DNA of 64,000 bases from Taiwanofungus camphoratus (Eukaryota; Basidiomycota; Agaricomycetes; Polyporales; Taiwanofungaceae). The notes beneath the pieces are model-generated. The model was not told the DNA's origin, did no database searches, and worked only from the letters and a program-made list of their open reading frames with translations. The stretch is taken from contig CP021232.1 in NCBI GenBank assembly GCA_003999685.1, positions 372,001 to 436,000 on the forward strand, read 5' to 3'. Positions 31,805 through 42,088 of this stretch are shown here, in pieces. Every line of letters starts with the position of its first letter. The first letter of the stretch is position 1. The translations under genes were made by a program, and so were the position numbers.

Positions 31805-33411
31805 TGATACGACCTAGGGGACCCTGGTACCTAGGGAGTGCTCCGCAACGTGGCTGGGGGTAGTGTGATAACTGTGAGGGTGTGAGGGTAGGAGCTACAA
31901 CCTGTATGATACCGGGAAACCTGTATGTCTTGTTTTTGTAAGTAGGGGAGTAAGGGGTCAAGGGTCCTGCACAACAGGATCTTGTTCCTAAGTGCTATAC
32001 TATCCCTAAGGCCTTGCGAGGCCCTCCGAAGTATGCGAAGTTCTTTGAAGTTTTGCGAAAAACTTCGAAGTTTTAGCTAAATCGCGCGAGCTGACTTCGT
32101 AGATGCTGCGAAGTCCTTCTGGTTAGAGTTAGCTAAAGGGCGTAAGGTTTTGGAGTTTGTTAGAGCGAAGTGGGCGAGGTTTGGCTAGCGTAGGAGACCT
32201 GTAGGAGAGGTCGGAGAGTTCGAGGGCGTAGGGAGATGTACTATAGCCTGTAACTAAGGCTATGGGCGAGTCGTAGGGCTATTCGTAGGACGTAGGGATA
32301 ACGCAACGTGAGCCTAAGGGTATAACTAAGGCGGAGGCCCACCGGATAGGTGCTATAAGAGGTGCCGAAGGGTGCGAAGTCACGGTGACTTTCGTAGATC
32401 GTAGTGCGTAGTTCGGGAAGCATAGACGTGGTTCATAGATATATCGCGAGCGTAGACGTAGTTCAAAGGTACTGAAATGAAGCTGGGGTGGAGACTTAGG
32501 GACCTTAGGACCGTTCCTAAGGTTGTACTCGCGGCGCTTTCCTGAGATCGGAGCTACAGGGGAACTGGTATTCCAAAGAGAGAAGCGTGCACTGAGGGGT
32601 CTCTGTCGTACATAGTAAACTACCTCTGACTAAATAGGGGAGCGTGAGGTGAACTAATCTTGCGTGAAGTGATCCTTACGAGTCCGAAATGTGTCCTAAA
32701 ACGCATGGACTCCGAAGTGAACACGAGGGGGATAGGAACTAATTAGGAACTGAAACAGGGGAACTACGAACGGTAGAAAGGTGACCAACTTCATTCACGA
32801 GGGCAGGATGACTATCCGAGAGCAGCCATGCGCCGTGATCACCTATCTTAGCGGGCTAAGAGCGCACAAAGTTCTTAGCAGCGGGACTTGGCCTAATCGG
32901 GGCAGGAGGTGTCCTAACTGGGTGGAGGGTCATATGGGTACGCCCTAGGATGACCTTATGGCATAGGATCGAGACCCATGGGGGTGCACAAGGCTTCCTA
33001 AGTCCAATTTCCGGAACTTCGGACCGTTTTGGAGCCTATCGGAGGTAGCTGCAATCACAAGAGCTAGGAGAGACTTAGCTAAGACTTCTTAGCTAAGCCC
33101 GGGATGAGTGACGTTGTAGATAGGACCTAGATCCAATGGAACAGTATGGGAGGGCCGGCAGTGTCCGATAGTGGACTTAGCAGGAGTTAGGGACTTCACG
33201 TCTAGCATTCGAAATCTCGTAGCACCTCGTGTGACTTCGCAAGACTTCGTAGGGTGTTAGGAGGGTTTAGGAAGGAGAGGGGGCGTTAGGAATATTATAG
33301 GAACCTATCCCTCCTGTCGTAGGCTGTAGGAGAGTCTTAGAGTGGTCGGTTGGGGGATCAGAAAGCTCCTAAAATCGCGATTCGGGGCCCAGGAGGCTAC
33401 GGGACTCATCA
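31805..33411 (-). repeat. 5' LTR of element C (1607 bases, short subtype)
   Basis: The length and layout are those of the B LTRs. It lacks the extra stretches seen in the other LTR of C. The primer-site candidate lies just left of it (about 31784-31800 on minus). Confidence 0.92.
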
Positions 33412-34314
33412 ACGGCTAAAGCTTTGGCAGAATGGCTCTTCAAAGACTTTGTTTGTAGGTGGGGCTCGCTATCAGAGATAGTCACGGACAACGGCGCTCC
33501 CTTCGTAAAAGCCACGAACTACATAGCGAAGAAGTACCAGCTACGACACATCCGAATTAGTGGATACAATTCGTGTGCCAACGGACTGGTGGAGAGGCCT
33601 CACTTCGATGTTAGGCAGGCTCTATTCAAGGCCGTGGATGGCGAAGAGTCTAAATGGTCTCAAGCAACGTACTCAGTCTTCTGGTCCGAAAGGATCACGA
33701 CTCGAAAGCGCATGGGATGTTCGCCCTATTTCGCGGTCACTGGCACCCACCCTGTTATCCCTTTGGATGTCGTAGAGGCCACCTATATCCTTCCTCCTCC
33801 GTCTTCTATGCTATCCACGACCGATCTTATCGCACGTCGAGCTATCGCATTGCAAAAGCGGGTGACTCAGATAGCGGAACTACATTCGAAGGTCTACGAA
33901 GCGCGAAGACAAGCTGCTCTGCGATTCGAAGAAAAGCATAAGCACTCCATCCACGATTTCAACTTCGAAAAGGGCGATTTAGTACTAATTCGCAACACGC
34001 AGATAGAAAAGTCCCTAAATCGAAAGATGCGACCTCGCTACCTCGGCCCGGTACTCGTGGTATCTAGAAACAAAGGTGGTGCTTATATCCTATGCGAATT
34101 GGATGGTTCGGTACTCGACAGGCCTACAGCAGCCTTCCGAGTCATCCCCTACTTAGCGCGAAAAGCCCTCGAACTTCCTACCGAACTCCTGGACGTGTCG
34201 ACGGAGCGACTTCGCGAACTAGAGCTGACTACCACCCAAGGCGATGACGAAGAACTAGGATCGTATCCCTACTCTCCTAAGTCCGGCTCTAGTCCATCCG
34301 AATCTCACTAAAGA
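33412..34314 (+). pseudogene. Element A, pol 3' relic (integrase)
   Basis: This is the end of the pol region of element A after element C. It carries the integrase motifs TDNGAPF and LVERPHFD, the C-terminal KGDLVLIRN segment typical of Ty3/gypsy integrases, and the end of pol. The protein is nearly the same as the ends of pol in B and C. Confidence 0.88.
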
Positions 34315-34846
34315 ATCAGAGGAGCAATCGACGATACCCCGACTTTAGCTAAGATTACGCTACGTCCATTTTACTATTCGCTTACCCTTTAGTCATGTTT
34401 TACATTCCCCAACAAGTCCCCCACTCAGTTTTGACAGCTACGAAGTTCCGAATGTCTACAAATTTTTACTTACAACATCTCCTACTTTTTACTATAGTGA
34501 TTCAACTCACGAAGTCGCGATATCGTTCTAAAGGCTCCTAAAACGCTGAGCGGAGCGAAGATTGCGCGAGGGGCCTTAAGCCCTTCAAGGCCATGATGAT
34601 TTACTGAGCCTAAATGAGCGCATTTTATCCCCCTAAGTCTTCTAATTCTTCGCTGTGTTGTTTGGTTACTTCACGCACTTAGGAACCTTTTCACAAGGAC
34701 GACGTTTGCGTCCGCTTTATTCAGACTACTGTACACATATTGGAAAAGGTCCCTAGCAAAGGGACGCGCAACGAGAGAGAATACAGCACGTTGGTGCGAC
34801 AGATACGGAACGGGCGAGATGACGAACTACGAACCCCCCCCACCTT

Positions 34847-36224
34847 CTAAACCTCGGCCTCAGCATCTTCCTCATCCTGCTCGGACTCGCCGGAGGGACC
34901 AGGATCGGTAGAGGAGGCGGCGATGTGACGGCGAGGAAGAGGGAGAGAACTCAAGTCGAGCGGCGCAGGTGTACGACCGGTTAGGGCGGTTTCGGCATGA
35001 TAGAGCCCCGAGATGTAGTCTTCGAGACGCATCGCACGACTTTCAGCCATCGCGCGGTCATACCAGAGGCCTTCGACAACGGCTTGATGCGCAGGGGTGA
35101 GGCCATCCAAGTATTCGGCGCCGTTAAGGGCCAGCGAGGCCTCGAGCGACATCGTAGGCGCAGGGGTCGACTTCGCCTTCTTGGGCTCACGGGCACAAGG
35201 CGGGGACACCTGAGGAGGTTGGCCCGCAGCTAGGGGACGTCCTAACATCAGCAATGACACGATAACGAGGGCACGAGGAGCCCTACCACGTTTCGAAACG
35301 TGCACTCCGCGCTCCTTACCGTCTACAGAGAATCCACCCCAATAACACCCCTGCAACTCTCGCAGGCACTTACCACACTTCACGGCGCCCACAGGGAGTT
35401 CGCACTCGAAGCCGGTGGTGTAGGTGCTGCAGCGATCGCACTGGAAAGCAATAATAAGTCGTGAGCAGTCACGAAAAAGAAGCGTACTCACCTTCGCATG
35501 GGTTCGCCGATGCTCCGCCGCCTTTGCCATGTTAGCCAGGGCTTCAGGTGTCGGAGGAGCCTTCGCCTTCGCAGCGTCCTTCCCCTGAGTAGGAGGGACC
35601 CCTACGAAGACACCCGAACTCGTGGACGAGGCGAGTTCGCCGACTTGGCCGCTAGAAACAGAGGCCATGATTGAGCTGGCCTGGGAAGCCGCACGAGTAG
35701 AAGCTGCTGCCTTGGCCCAAGCTGAGGGACGACGAGTGCGCGATGAGGTACAACTAGGGGCTGGTGAAGGAGCAGAAGATGAAGCCGCAAGTTGGGCAGC
35801 GCGTTCAAGCGCAGCGCGCTCGGCTGCCTCCACACGAAGTCGTTCGGTCGTGCGGGCGAGTTCGCGCTGTGCGTCTCGCTCTTGAAGCATAGTGGCGAAC
35901 TGAGGGAAGCCAGTGCGGGCCCACGAGATCCACGACGAGTCCGCGAGAGGGAGGATCGCCGTCAAGCCTTCGACGATGGTGGCCTCTAAGGTAGGATCAG
36001 CAGGAGCGTTCGAAGCCTGGGACAGGACCCACCAGTTACCCTATAATGCAGTGAAGACAATGTAATGAGCAATCGAGGAGGGTACGTACCACACGACGTC
36101 CTAAGTTCCTCGCCCACCGCAAGTAATCTTCGGCCTCCGCTACGCCCTCCGGACAAGAATCAAGGAGCGCCAGGACATCGCTGTGAGCTAGGCTAACACC
36201 ATCAGAGTCCATATCGTCGAACAT
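34847..36224 (-). CDS. Antisense accessory gene of element A
   Basis: This is the third copy of the opposite-strand gene, here on minus because A is on plus. It has the same start after a pyrimidine tract, the same intron positions, the same CDRC ... CGKC ... CYW cluster and the same acidic end. The AATAAA on minus is at 34716-34721. Intron sequences differ more from B and C than exons appear to; a formal test would show whether the coding part was kept under selection. Product unknown. Confidence 0.65.
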
Positions 36225-36380
36225 GATGGGGAAGGGAAAGGCAAAAGGGGGGAAGGAGAAAAAGATAAGAGGCACCCACGATTAGCTTCTATCAGGATAT
36301 CGCCCGCTTCGCAGATCGGACGCGATAGGCTACAAATTCCCACGGTCGTGCACACTGACTGAGGACAGTCAGGATTTCAA

Positions 36381-36391
36381 TAGGGAGGAGG
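36381..36391 (+). other. 3' polypurine tract of element A
   Basis: TAGGGAGGAGG lies directly before the 3' LTR (TGATGAGTCC), the expected primer for plus-strand synthesis. Confidence 0.8.
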
Positions 36392-38149
36392 TGATGAGTC
36401 CTGTAGCCTCCTGGGCCCCGAATTGCAATTTTAGGAGCTTTCTAATCCCCCAACCGACCACTCTAAGACTCTTCTACAGCCTACGACAGGAGGGATAGGT
36501 TCCTATAATATTCCTAACACCTCCTTTCCTTCCTAAACCCTTCTAACACCCTACGAAGTCTTGCGAGGTCACACGAGGTGCTACGAGGTTTCGAATGCTA
36601 GACGCGAAGTCCCTAACTCCTGCTAAGTCCACTATCGGACACTGCCGGCCCTCCCATACTGTTCCATTGGATCTAGGTCCTACCTACTATGTCACTCATC
36701 CTGGGCTTAGCCAAGAAGTCTTAGCTAAGTCTCTCCTAGCTCTTGTGATTGCAGCTACCTCCGATAGGCTCCAAAACGGTCCGAAGTTCCGGAAGGTGGA
36801 CTTAGGAAGTCTTGCGCACCCCATGAGTCTCGATCCTATGCCATAAGATCATCCTAGGGTGTATCCATATGGCCCTCCACCCAGTTAGGACACCTCCTAC
36901 CCCGATTAGGCCAAGTCCCACTGCTAAGAACTTTGTGCGCTCTTAGCCCACTAAGATAGGTGATCACGGCGCATGACTGCTCTCAGATAGTCATCTCGCC
37001 CTCGTGAATGAACTTGGTCACCTTTCTACCGTGCATAGTTCCCCTGTTTCAGTTCCTATTTAGTTCCTATCCCCCTCGTGTTCACTTCGGAGCCCATGCG
37101 CTTTAGTACACATTTCGGACTCGTAAGGATCACTTCGCGCAAGAATAGTTCACCTCATGCTCCCCTATTTAGTCAGAGGTAGTTTACTATGTACAAGCAG
37201 AGACCCCTCAGTGCACACTTCTCTCTTTGGAATACAAGTTCCCTGGTAGCTCCGATCTCAGAAAAGCACCGTGAGTACAACCTTAGGAACAGTTCTAAGG
37301 CCCCTAAGTCTCCACCCCAGCTCCGTTTCAGTACCTTTGAACTACGTCTACGCTCGCAATATATCTACGAACCATGTCTACGCTTCCCGAACTACGCACT
37401 ACGATCTACGAAGTCGCCGTGACTTCACGCCCTTCAGCACCTCTTATAGCACCTATCCGGTGGGCCTCCGCCTTAGTTATACCCTTAGGCTCACGTTGCG
37501 TCATCCCTACATCCTACGAATAACCCTACGACTCCCCCATAGCCTTCATTTCAGGCTATAGCACCTCTCCCTACGCCCTCAAACTCTCCGACCTACACCT
37601 CGAAGTCATCAGACACTTCAGAGCTTCCAGCAACCTCGTTCTCCCATTCCTATTCCAAGTATTAGCTCTCCGAACCATCCGACCTCTCCTACAAGTCTCC
37701 TACGCTAGCCAAACCTCGCTCTAACAAACCTCTAAGCCTTACGCCCTTTAGCTAACTCTAGCTAAAAGGACTTCGCAGCAGTCTCGTACCCTCTGCCACT
37801 TAGTAGAAATTATAGTCCATTGGCTTACTGCTCCCTAACTCCATACAGCCTACGAAGTCAGCTCGCGCGATTTAGCTAAAACTTCGAAGGACTTTGCAGA
37901 ATCTCGAAGAACTTCGTGTACTTCGGAGGGCCTCGCAAGGCCTTAGGGATCGTATAGCACTTAGGAACAAGATCCTGTTGTGCAGGACCCTTGACCCCTT
38001 ACTCCCCCACTTACAAAAAACAAGACATACAGGTTTCCCGGTATCATACAGGTTGTAGCTCCTACCCTCACATCCTCACAGTTATCACACTACCCCACAG
38101 CCACGTCGTGGAGCACTCCCTAGGTACCAGGGTCCCCTAGGTCGTATCA
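36392..38149 (+). repeat. 3' LTR of element A (1758 bases)
   Basis: It has the same length and subtype as 2313-4070, starts TGATGAGTCC and ends GTCGTATCA. It differs from its partner by only scattered substitutions by eye. Confidence 0.92.
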
Positions 38150-39032
38150 CCGGTATACTGGAACATCGGACCGGAACTGGCGGAGTGGCGGTGGCATGAT
38201 TTGAGGCTATCGGAGAGTCCTGCGGTGGCTTTTCAGGCTGTATCGGACGCGTCGAGTGGCGTCGAAGCCATGACTAAGGTCCTAGGGTCGAGTGAGGGTG
38301 CTCCACAGGGCCTAGAAGTGCCTGGCGCCTATCAGCGGAGGACGTTGAACCCATCAGAAATGCTGTTGCACTGTTGAAACATTCATCCTCATTGAAGGAA
38401 CCCAGGCTATCTTCAGATCCTTGACGGCTTGACCGCACTCATACAAGGACGCTCTCTCAAAACAAGGTTGGTGTGATCGGGCAAGTCGAGGAGACAATGC
38501 GTACAAATGCAATTTTTCCCGGATGAGGAAAAACTAGGTGAAGATGAAGTATTTAATTGCCTGACTTATCTACAAATGCAACTAGTATGTCTTACCATGT
38601 TATATGATGTATATTATGGAATTGATATCATCATGGCTGTATTCAAGTTATTGGACTAATTTTCACACTTGTACACCAATACGTGAAATGTGAATATTGG
38701 TGCATTACAAGTGTTCATTGATCCTCTTCAAAAGTAATTTGTCTTCCAGATATTGGTGCATCTATGGCTCTCCAAATTGTGATTCATCTTGAAGATGTGC
38801 TGTTGACAATTGGTCCGTTGGTGTATCTCTGTGTTCACCCATGTTCTACGCTTCTCGTACTACTGAAGTTGGCATGACTTCATACCCTTCTCTTCCCTGC
38901 CCAGTCCAGTGTGTCTCCCTAGTTCATCAGAAAAACTCAATTTTGACTTAGTTGACTTGATTGTCTTAATTAAGACTTCTAAGTGTATAATAAAGAAAAA
39001 TCTAAGAAGCCCTTGTGTGCATATTTTTGCAG
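38150..39032. other. No recognisable gene; composition shifts to AT-rich
   Basis: The first 250 bases are GC-rich and unidentified. From about 38380 on the sequence is AT-rich and poor in CpG. No open frame with family resemblance was seen, and the missing end of the LINE fragment was not found here. Confidence 0.5.
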
Positions 39033-40629
39033 TGATGAGTCCTGTAGTCTCCTGGGCTCCAAATCATGATTTCAGAAGCTTTTTAATCTCCTCACAGGCC
39101 AGCCTATGACCTTCCAGGGTCCACAACATTTAGGATATTTTCCTAAAGCTCTCCTAACACCTCCCTCACATTTGAAAGGCTTCTAACACCCTACAAAGTC
39201 CTATGAAGTTGCACAAAGTACTTTGAAGCTTCTAAATCTAGCTACAAAGTCCCTAACCACTGTCAAATCCACTATCAGACACTGCCAGCCCTTCTATACT
39301 GTCCTATTTGGCCTAGGTCTCGCCCCCTACATCATCCATTGCAGGCCCAACTTAGAAATCTTAGCTAAGTCCTTCCAATCTCTATTGTGGCTGTATGCAC
39401 CTCTGATAGTCTCTGAAATGGTTCAAAGTTCTGAAGTCTGGACTTAGAAAGCCTTGTGCACCCCCTGGGTCTTGATTCCACATCACAAGGTTCTTCTACA
39501 ATGTGCCCATATGATTCTCTACCCTTTTAGAACACCTTCTACCCCAATTTGGCAAAGTTCTGCTGGTAGAAACTTCATATGCCCTTAGCTCACTATAATA
39601 GCTGATCACTACACATGCCTGTCTCCTGATAATCATCCCACCCTTATGTCTGGTCTTGGAAATGTTTCTACTGTATGCAGTTCCCCTGTTTCATCTTCTA
39701 ATTAGTTCCTGTCCCCTTATGGTCACTTCAGAGTTTGTGTGTTTTAGTACACATTTTGGACTTTTAGATATCACTTTGCATAAGATAGTTGATCTCACCT
39801 TCTCCTATTTAGCCAGATGTACCTTACTATGTATGAAAGAGACCCCTTGGTACATGCTACTCCCCTTTTGAGAATACTAGTTCTTCTACAGCTACAATTC
39901 CACAGTGCACGAAAAATAGAAGCCTTAGGAACCCTTCTAAGCTTCTAAGTCTCTCATCTACACTTCATCTCAGCTCATTTAAACTACAACTACATCTGTG
40001 ATAACCCCTATGACTACACCTACACTCTCAAACTACATCCTACAATCTATGAAGTCGATGTGACTTCATGCACTATGCATATTCATCTAACTCCCCTATC
40101 CAGTGGACCTCCACCTTAGTTATACTCTAAAGGCTCACATTGTGTCATTACCATATTCCACTATGTCCTATGATCTTCAATTCTGTCCCTATCTCCCCAC
40201 TATGCTTCTAAAACCTTTGAAGCATGTATTATGTTTAGCTGTTCCTTCATCATCCATCATAACCTTGTAGCCTTCTACAACAGCCTATACTTCCCCTATA
40301 TCACACCCAAGTGCTTCAGTATACTCTCTGTTCCCTTCCTATTCTCCCTATTTCATTCTAAAATCATCTGAAGTTCTATGAAGTTTAGCTAACTCCAGCT
40401 AGCTTATGAGGACTTAGGGAGCTTTCCTGTCCACCTTGTTACCCCTTATACTCCATCTCACTTCCTCACACATCCTACCTTGCCTTCTATCTCAATTCTA
40501 CACCTCTATCTTCTCACTAAGTCCTTCTAAAGGCTATTCTGGTTTGTCCCAGCCATATTTGAGACAGGTTGTTGCTCAACAAAATTTAGAGCCTTACAGT
40601 TTCATTGATGATGTAGTGTAGTAGTATCA
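39033..40629 (+). repeat. Old solo LTR of the same Ty3/gypsy family
   Basis: It begins TGATGAGTCCTGTAGTCTCC and runs in parallel with the A-type LTR over most of its length, ending near GTAGTATCA. It is strongly decayed and very poor in CpG: sites that are CG in the young LTRs are mostly TG or CA here. No internal region adjoins it, so it is a solo LTR or a fragment. The right end is uncertain and no target duplication is visible. Confidence 0.75.
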
Positions 40630-41677
40630 TGTTTCTTATTTGTAAATGAACATATGTAGGGTGAATGATGGCCTTAGTTCAAATCCAAGTCAGTGTCTTT
40701 CTCTATATTGATTAAGGAAGTAAATCAAACATCCTTATAGTAATGGTAATACAGCAATTAGTAACAGTCATTATTAAGTGATAAACCAATGACTGCTAAG
40801 TAGGCAGTAATAATGAATGTGAATCAGTATTTTATTTTGTGCCTGAGGGTTATTGGCATCTCCAGGATCTCACATTAAATGTTCAACAATTGTCTGGTTT
40901 ACTATCTCTCAGATGTGTCATGTACATGTTGGCAAGACAATGACTCAAATCGGAATAAATTGATTGTAGAATAGGACATCTATGTGATATTAGCTGATGC
41001 AGATTTGAGCCGGACACCATATCCTCATTGAGTGGCCTCTTCAATCTCAAATTGTTATTGATTTGGGTTTGCAGTGTAGTTAGTGGCTCTCAAGGTGGTT
41101 CTATTGCAATTCGCCTGTACCCGTTATCCATTCTCATCATATGATAAGTGGCAGCGTCGTGGCACTATTTCTGTTAAGCATTCATTGAATACGGAGCCCG
41201 GAGCCTTGAGACAATTCGAGTCAGCCGGAGTGTCAGATCTCAGCTATAGGGAAGCCTGAATTGTGTAGAGTTCGAAGTGGCATCGTCAGGTTCACATAGA
41301 CGGGTCCTTCAGAAGTCGGCGCTGTTTCTTCTGACTGCCGATCCCTTTGCTAATGACGTGAGCATAACATTTGGCTACCACCTGGAAAGATTCTTGTGAT
41401 TGGGTCTTGAGTTGCTGCTGTTACCGCAGCCTATGTGTCGCACGACAGCAACAGGACAGACTGCAGCTCCCTGTCCAATATGTTATTTGGATTTTGGAAC
41501 CCGAATGGCTGGGCTCAAAGAAGTATAATACTGAGGCCCTCGGCCGACATATTGTAGCTAAGGTAGACATGCTTGGATCATCGTACTGGTGCGGGCGAGC
41601 AATGAATTGGCTTGCGAGTTGCTCGAGACGGATCCACACTGTTGTAGTTTCAAAGAACAGCGAGTGCGGGCACCTGA
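40630..41677. other. No recognisable gene
   Basis: This is an AT-rich then mixed sequence with only short frames, for example one of about 113 codons at 41371-41712 that runs into the transposon end and has no recognisable family. It is the left flank of the Plavaka transposon. Confidence 0.5.
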
Positions 41678-41702
41678 CATCAGGAAAAACCTCCCGAGCT
41701 AA
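41678..41702 (+). repeat. Left terminal inverted repeat of the Plavaka element
   Basis: Twenty-five bases from CATCAGG to GAGCTAA, perfectly inverted relative to 48541-48565. Confidence 0.9.
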
Positions 41703-42088
41703 TGAGGTCTAAGTAGAGCTATTTAGATATAATGAGGCCGGATAGTAAGATAGATCTTTTTAGGAAAGATGGGCCTACGGTTAGCGTATTTAGACACTTT
41801 GTAGAACTATTTAGACAAAGAATAGGCTGTTCTGTGGCTCAAGTATATCTTGATTTTCGTCACACAATTCTGATTATATTAGAGTAGTGGTATATTAGCA
41901 TAGGGTAAAAACGTGTGTAGCAAGATATTCGACTCGGAAAGACAGCACGCGCCATATTGACAAGCTCTGACATCAGAGTTAGAATGAGTAATGAGTGGTG
42001 AGAATTTGCGAGTTGCAGAAAGAAAAGCATGGATGTCACGTATCAGAGCCCCAGTTGAATGGGGCTGAAAACCTCGGTTGAATGAGAG

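Larger units (their letters stand above)
21177..33411 (-). mobile_element. Ty3/gypsy element C, nested in A, mixed LTRs
   Basis: This is a second minus-oriented Ty3/gypsy element of about 12.2 kb inside A, with the same parts as B: gag-protease and pol frames of the same length as B and an opposite-strand gene. The coding frames of gag and pol look whole. Its two LTRs are of different subtypes (1766 bases at 21177-22942, 1607 at 31805-33411), and the four bases on either side (TCGT, ACGG) do not match. This suggests it was formed by recombination between two related nested copies rather than by one clean insertion. The accessory gene copy may be damaged. Confidence 0.88.
2313..38149 (+). mobile_element. 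Ty3/gypsy element A, broken host of the nest
   Basis: This is a plus-oriented Ty3/gypsy element with TG...CA LTRs of 1758 bases at 2313-4070 and 36392-38149. A primer-site candidate follows the 5' LTR and a purine tract precedes the 3' LTR. Its parts are in family order: gag with protease, pol (RT, RNase H, integrase), then a gene on the opposite strand. Two related elements in minus orientation (B and C) sit inside it. Flanking tetranucleotides (2309-2312 and 38150-38153) agree at three of four bases, consistent with a slightly decayed target duplication. Besides the two insertions it carries several further breaks, so it is a fossil. Its LTRs look very similar by eye, so it is not ancient, but it must be older than the elements inside it. 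Confidence 0.9.

Noticed and set aside
38150-39032. Continuation of the LINE fragment or of the left-edge LTR piece after element A
   Set aside because: No sequence matching the expected continuation was found, so the two flanks of A cannot be joined.
41371-41712. Frame of 113 codons next to the Plavaka left end
   Set aside because: It crosses the transposon border and has no recognisable domain, so it cannot be an older gene.
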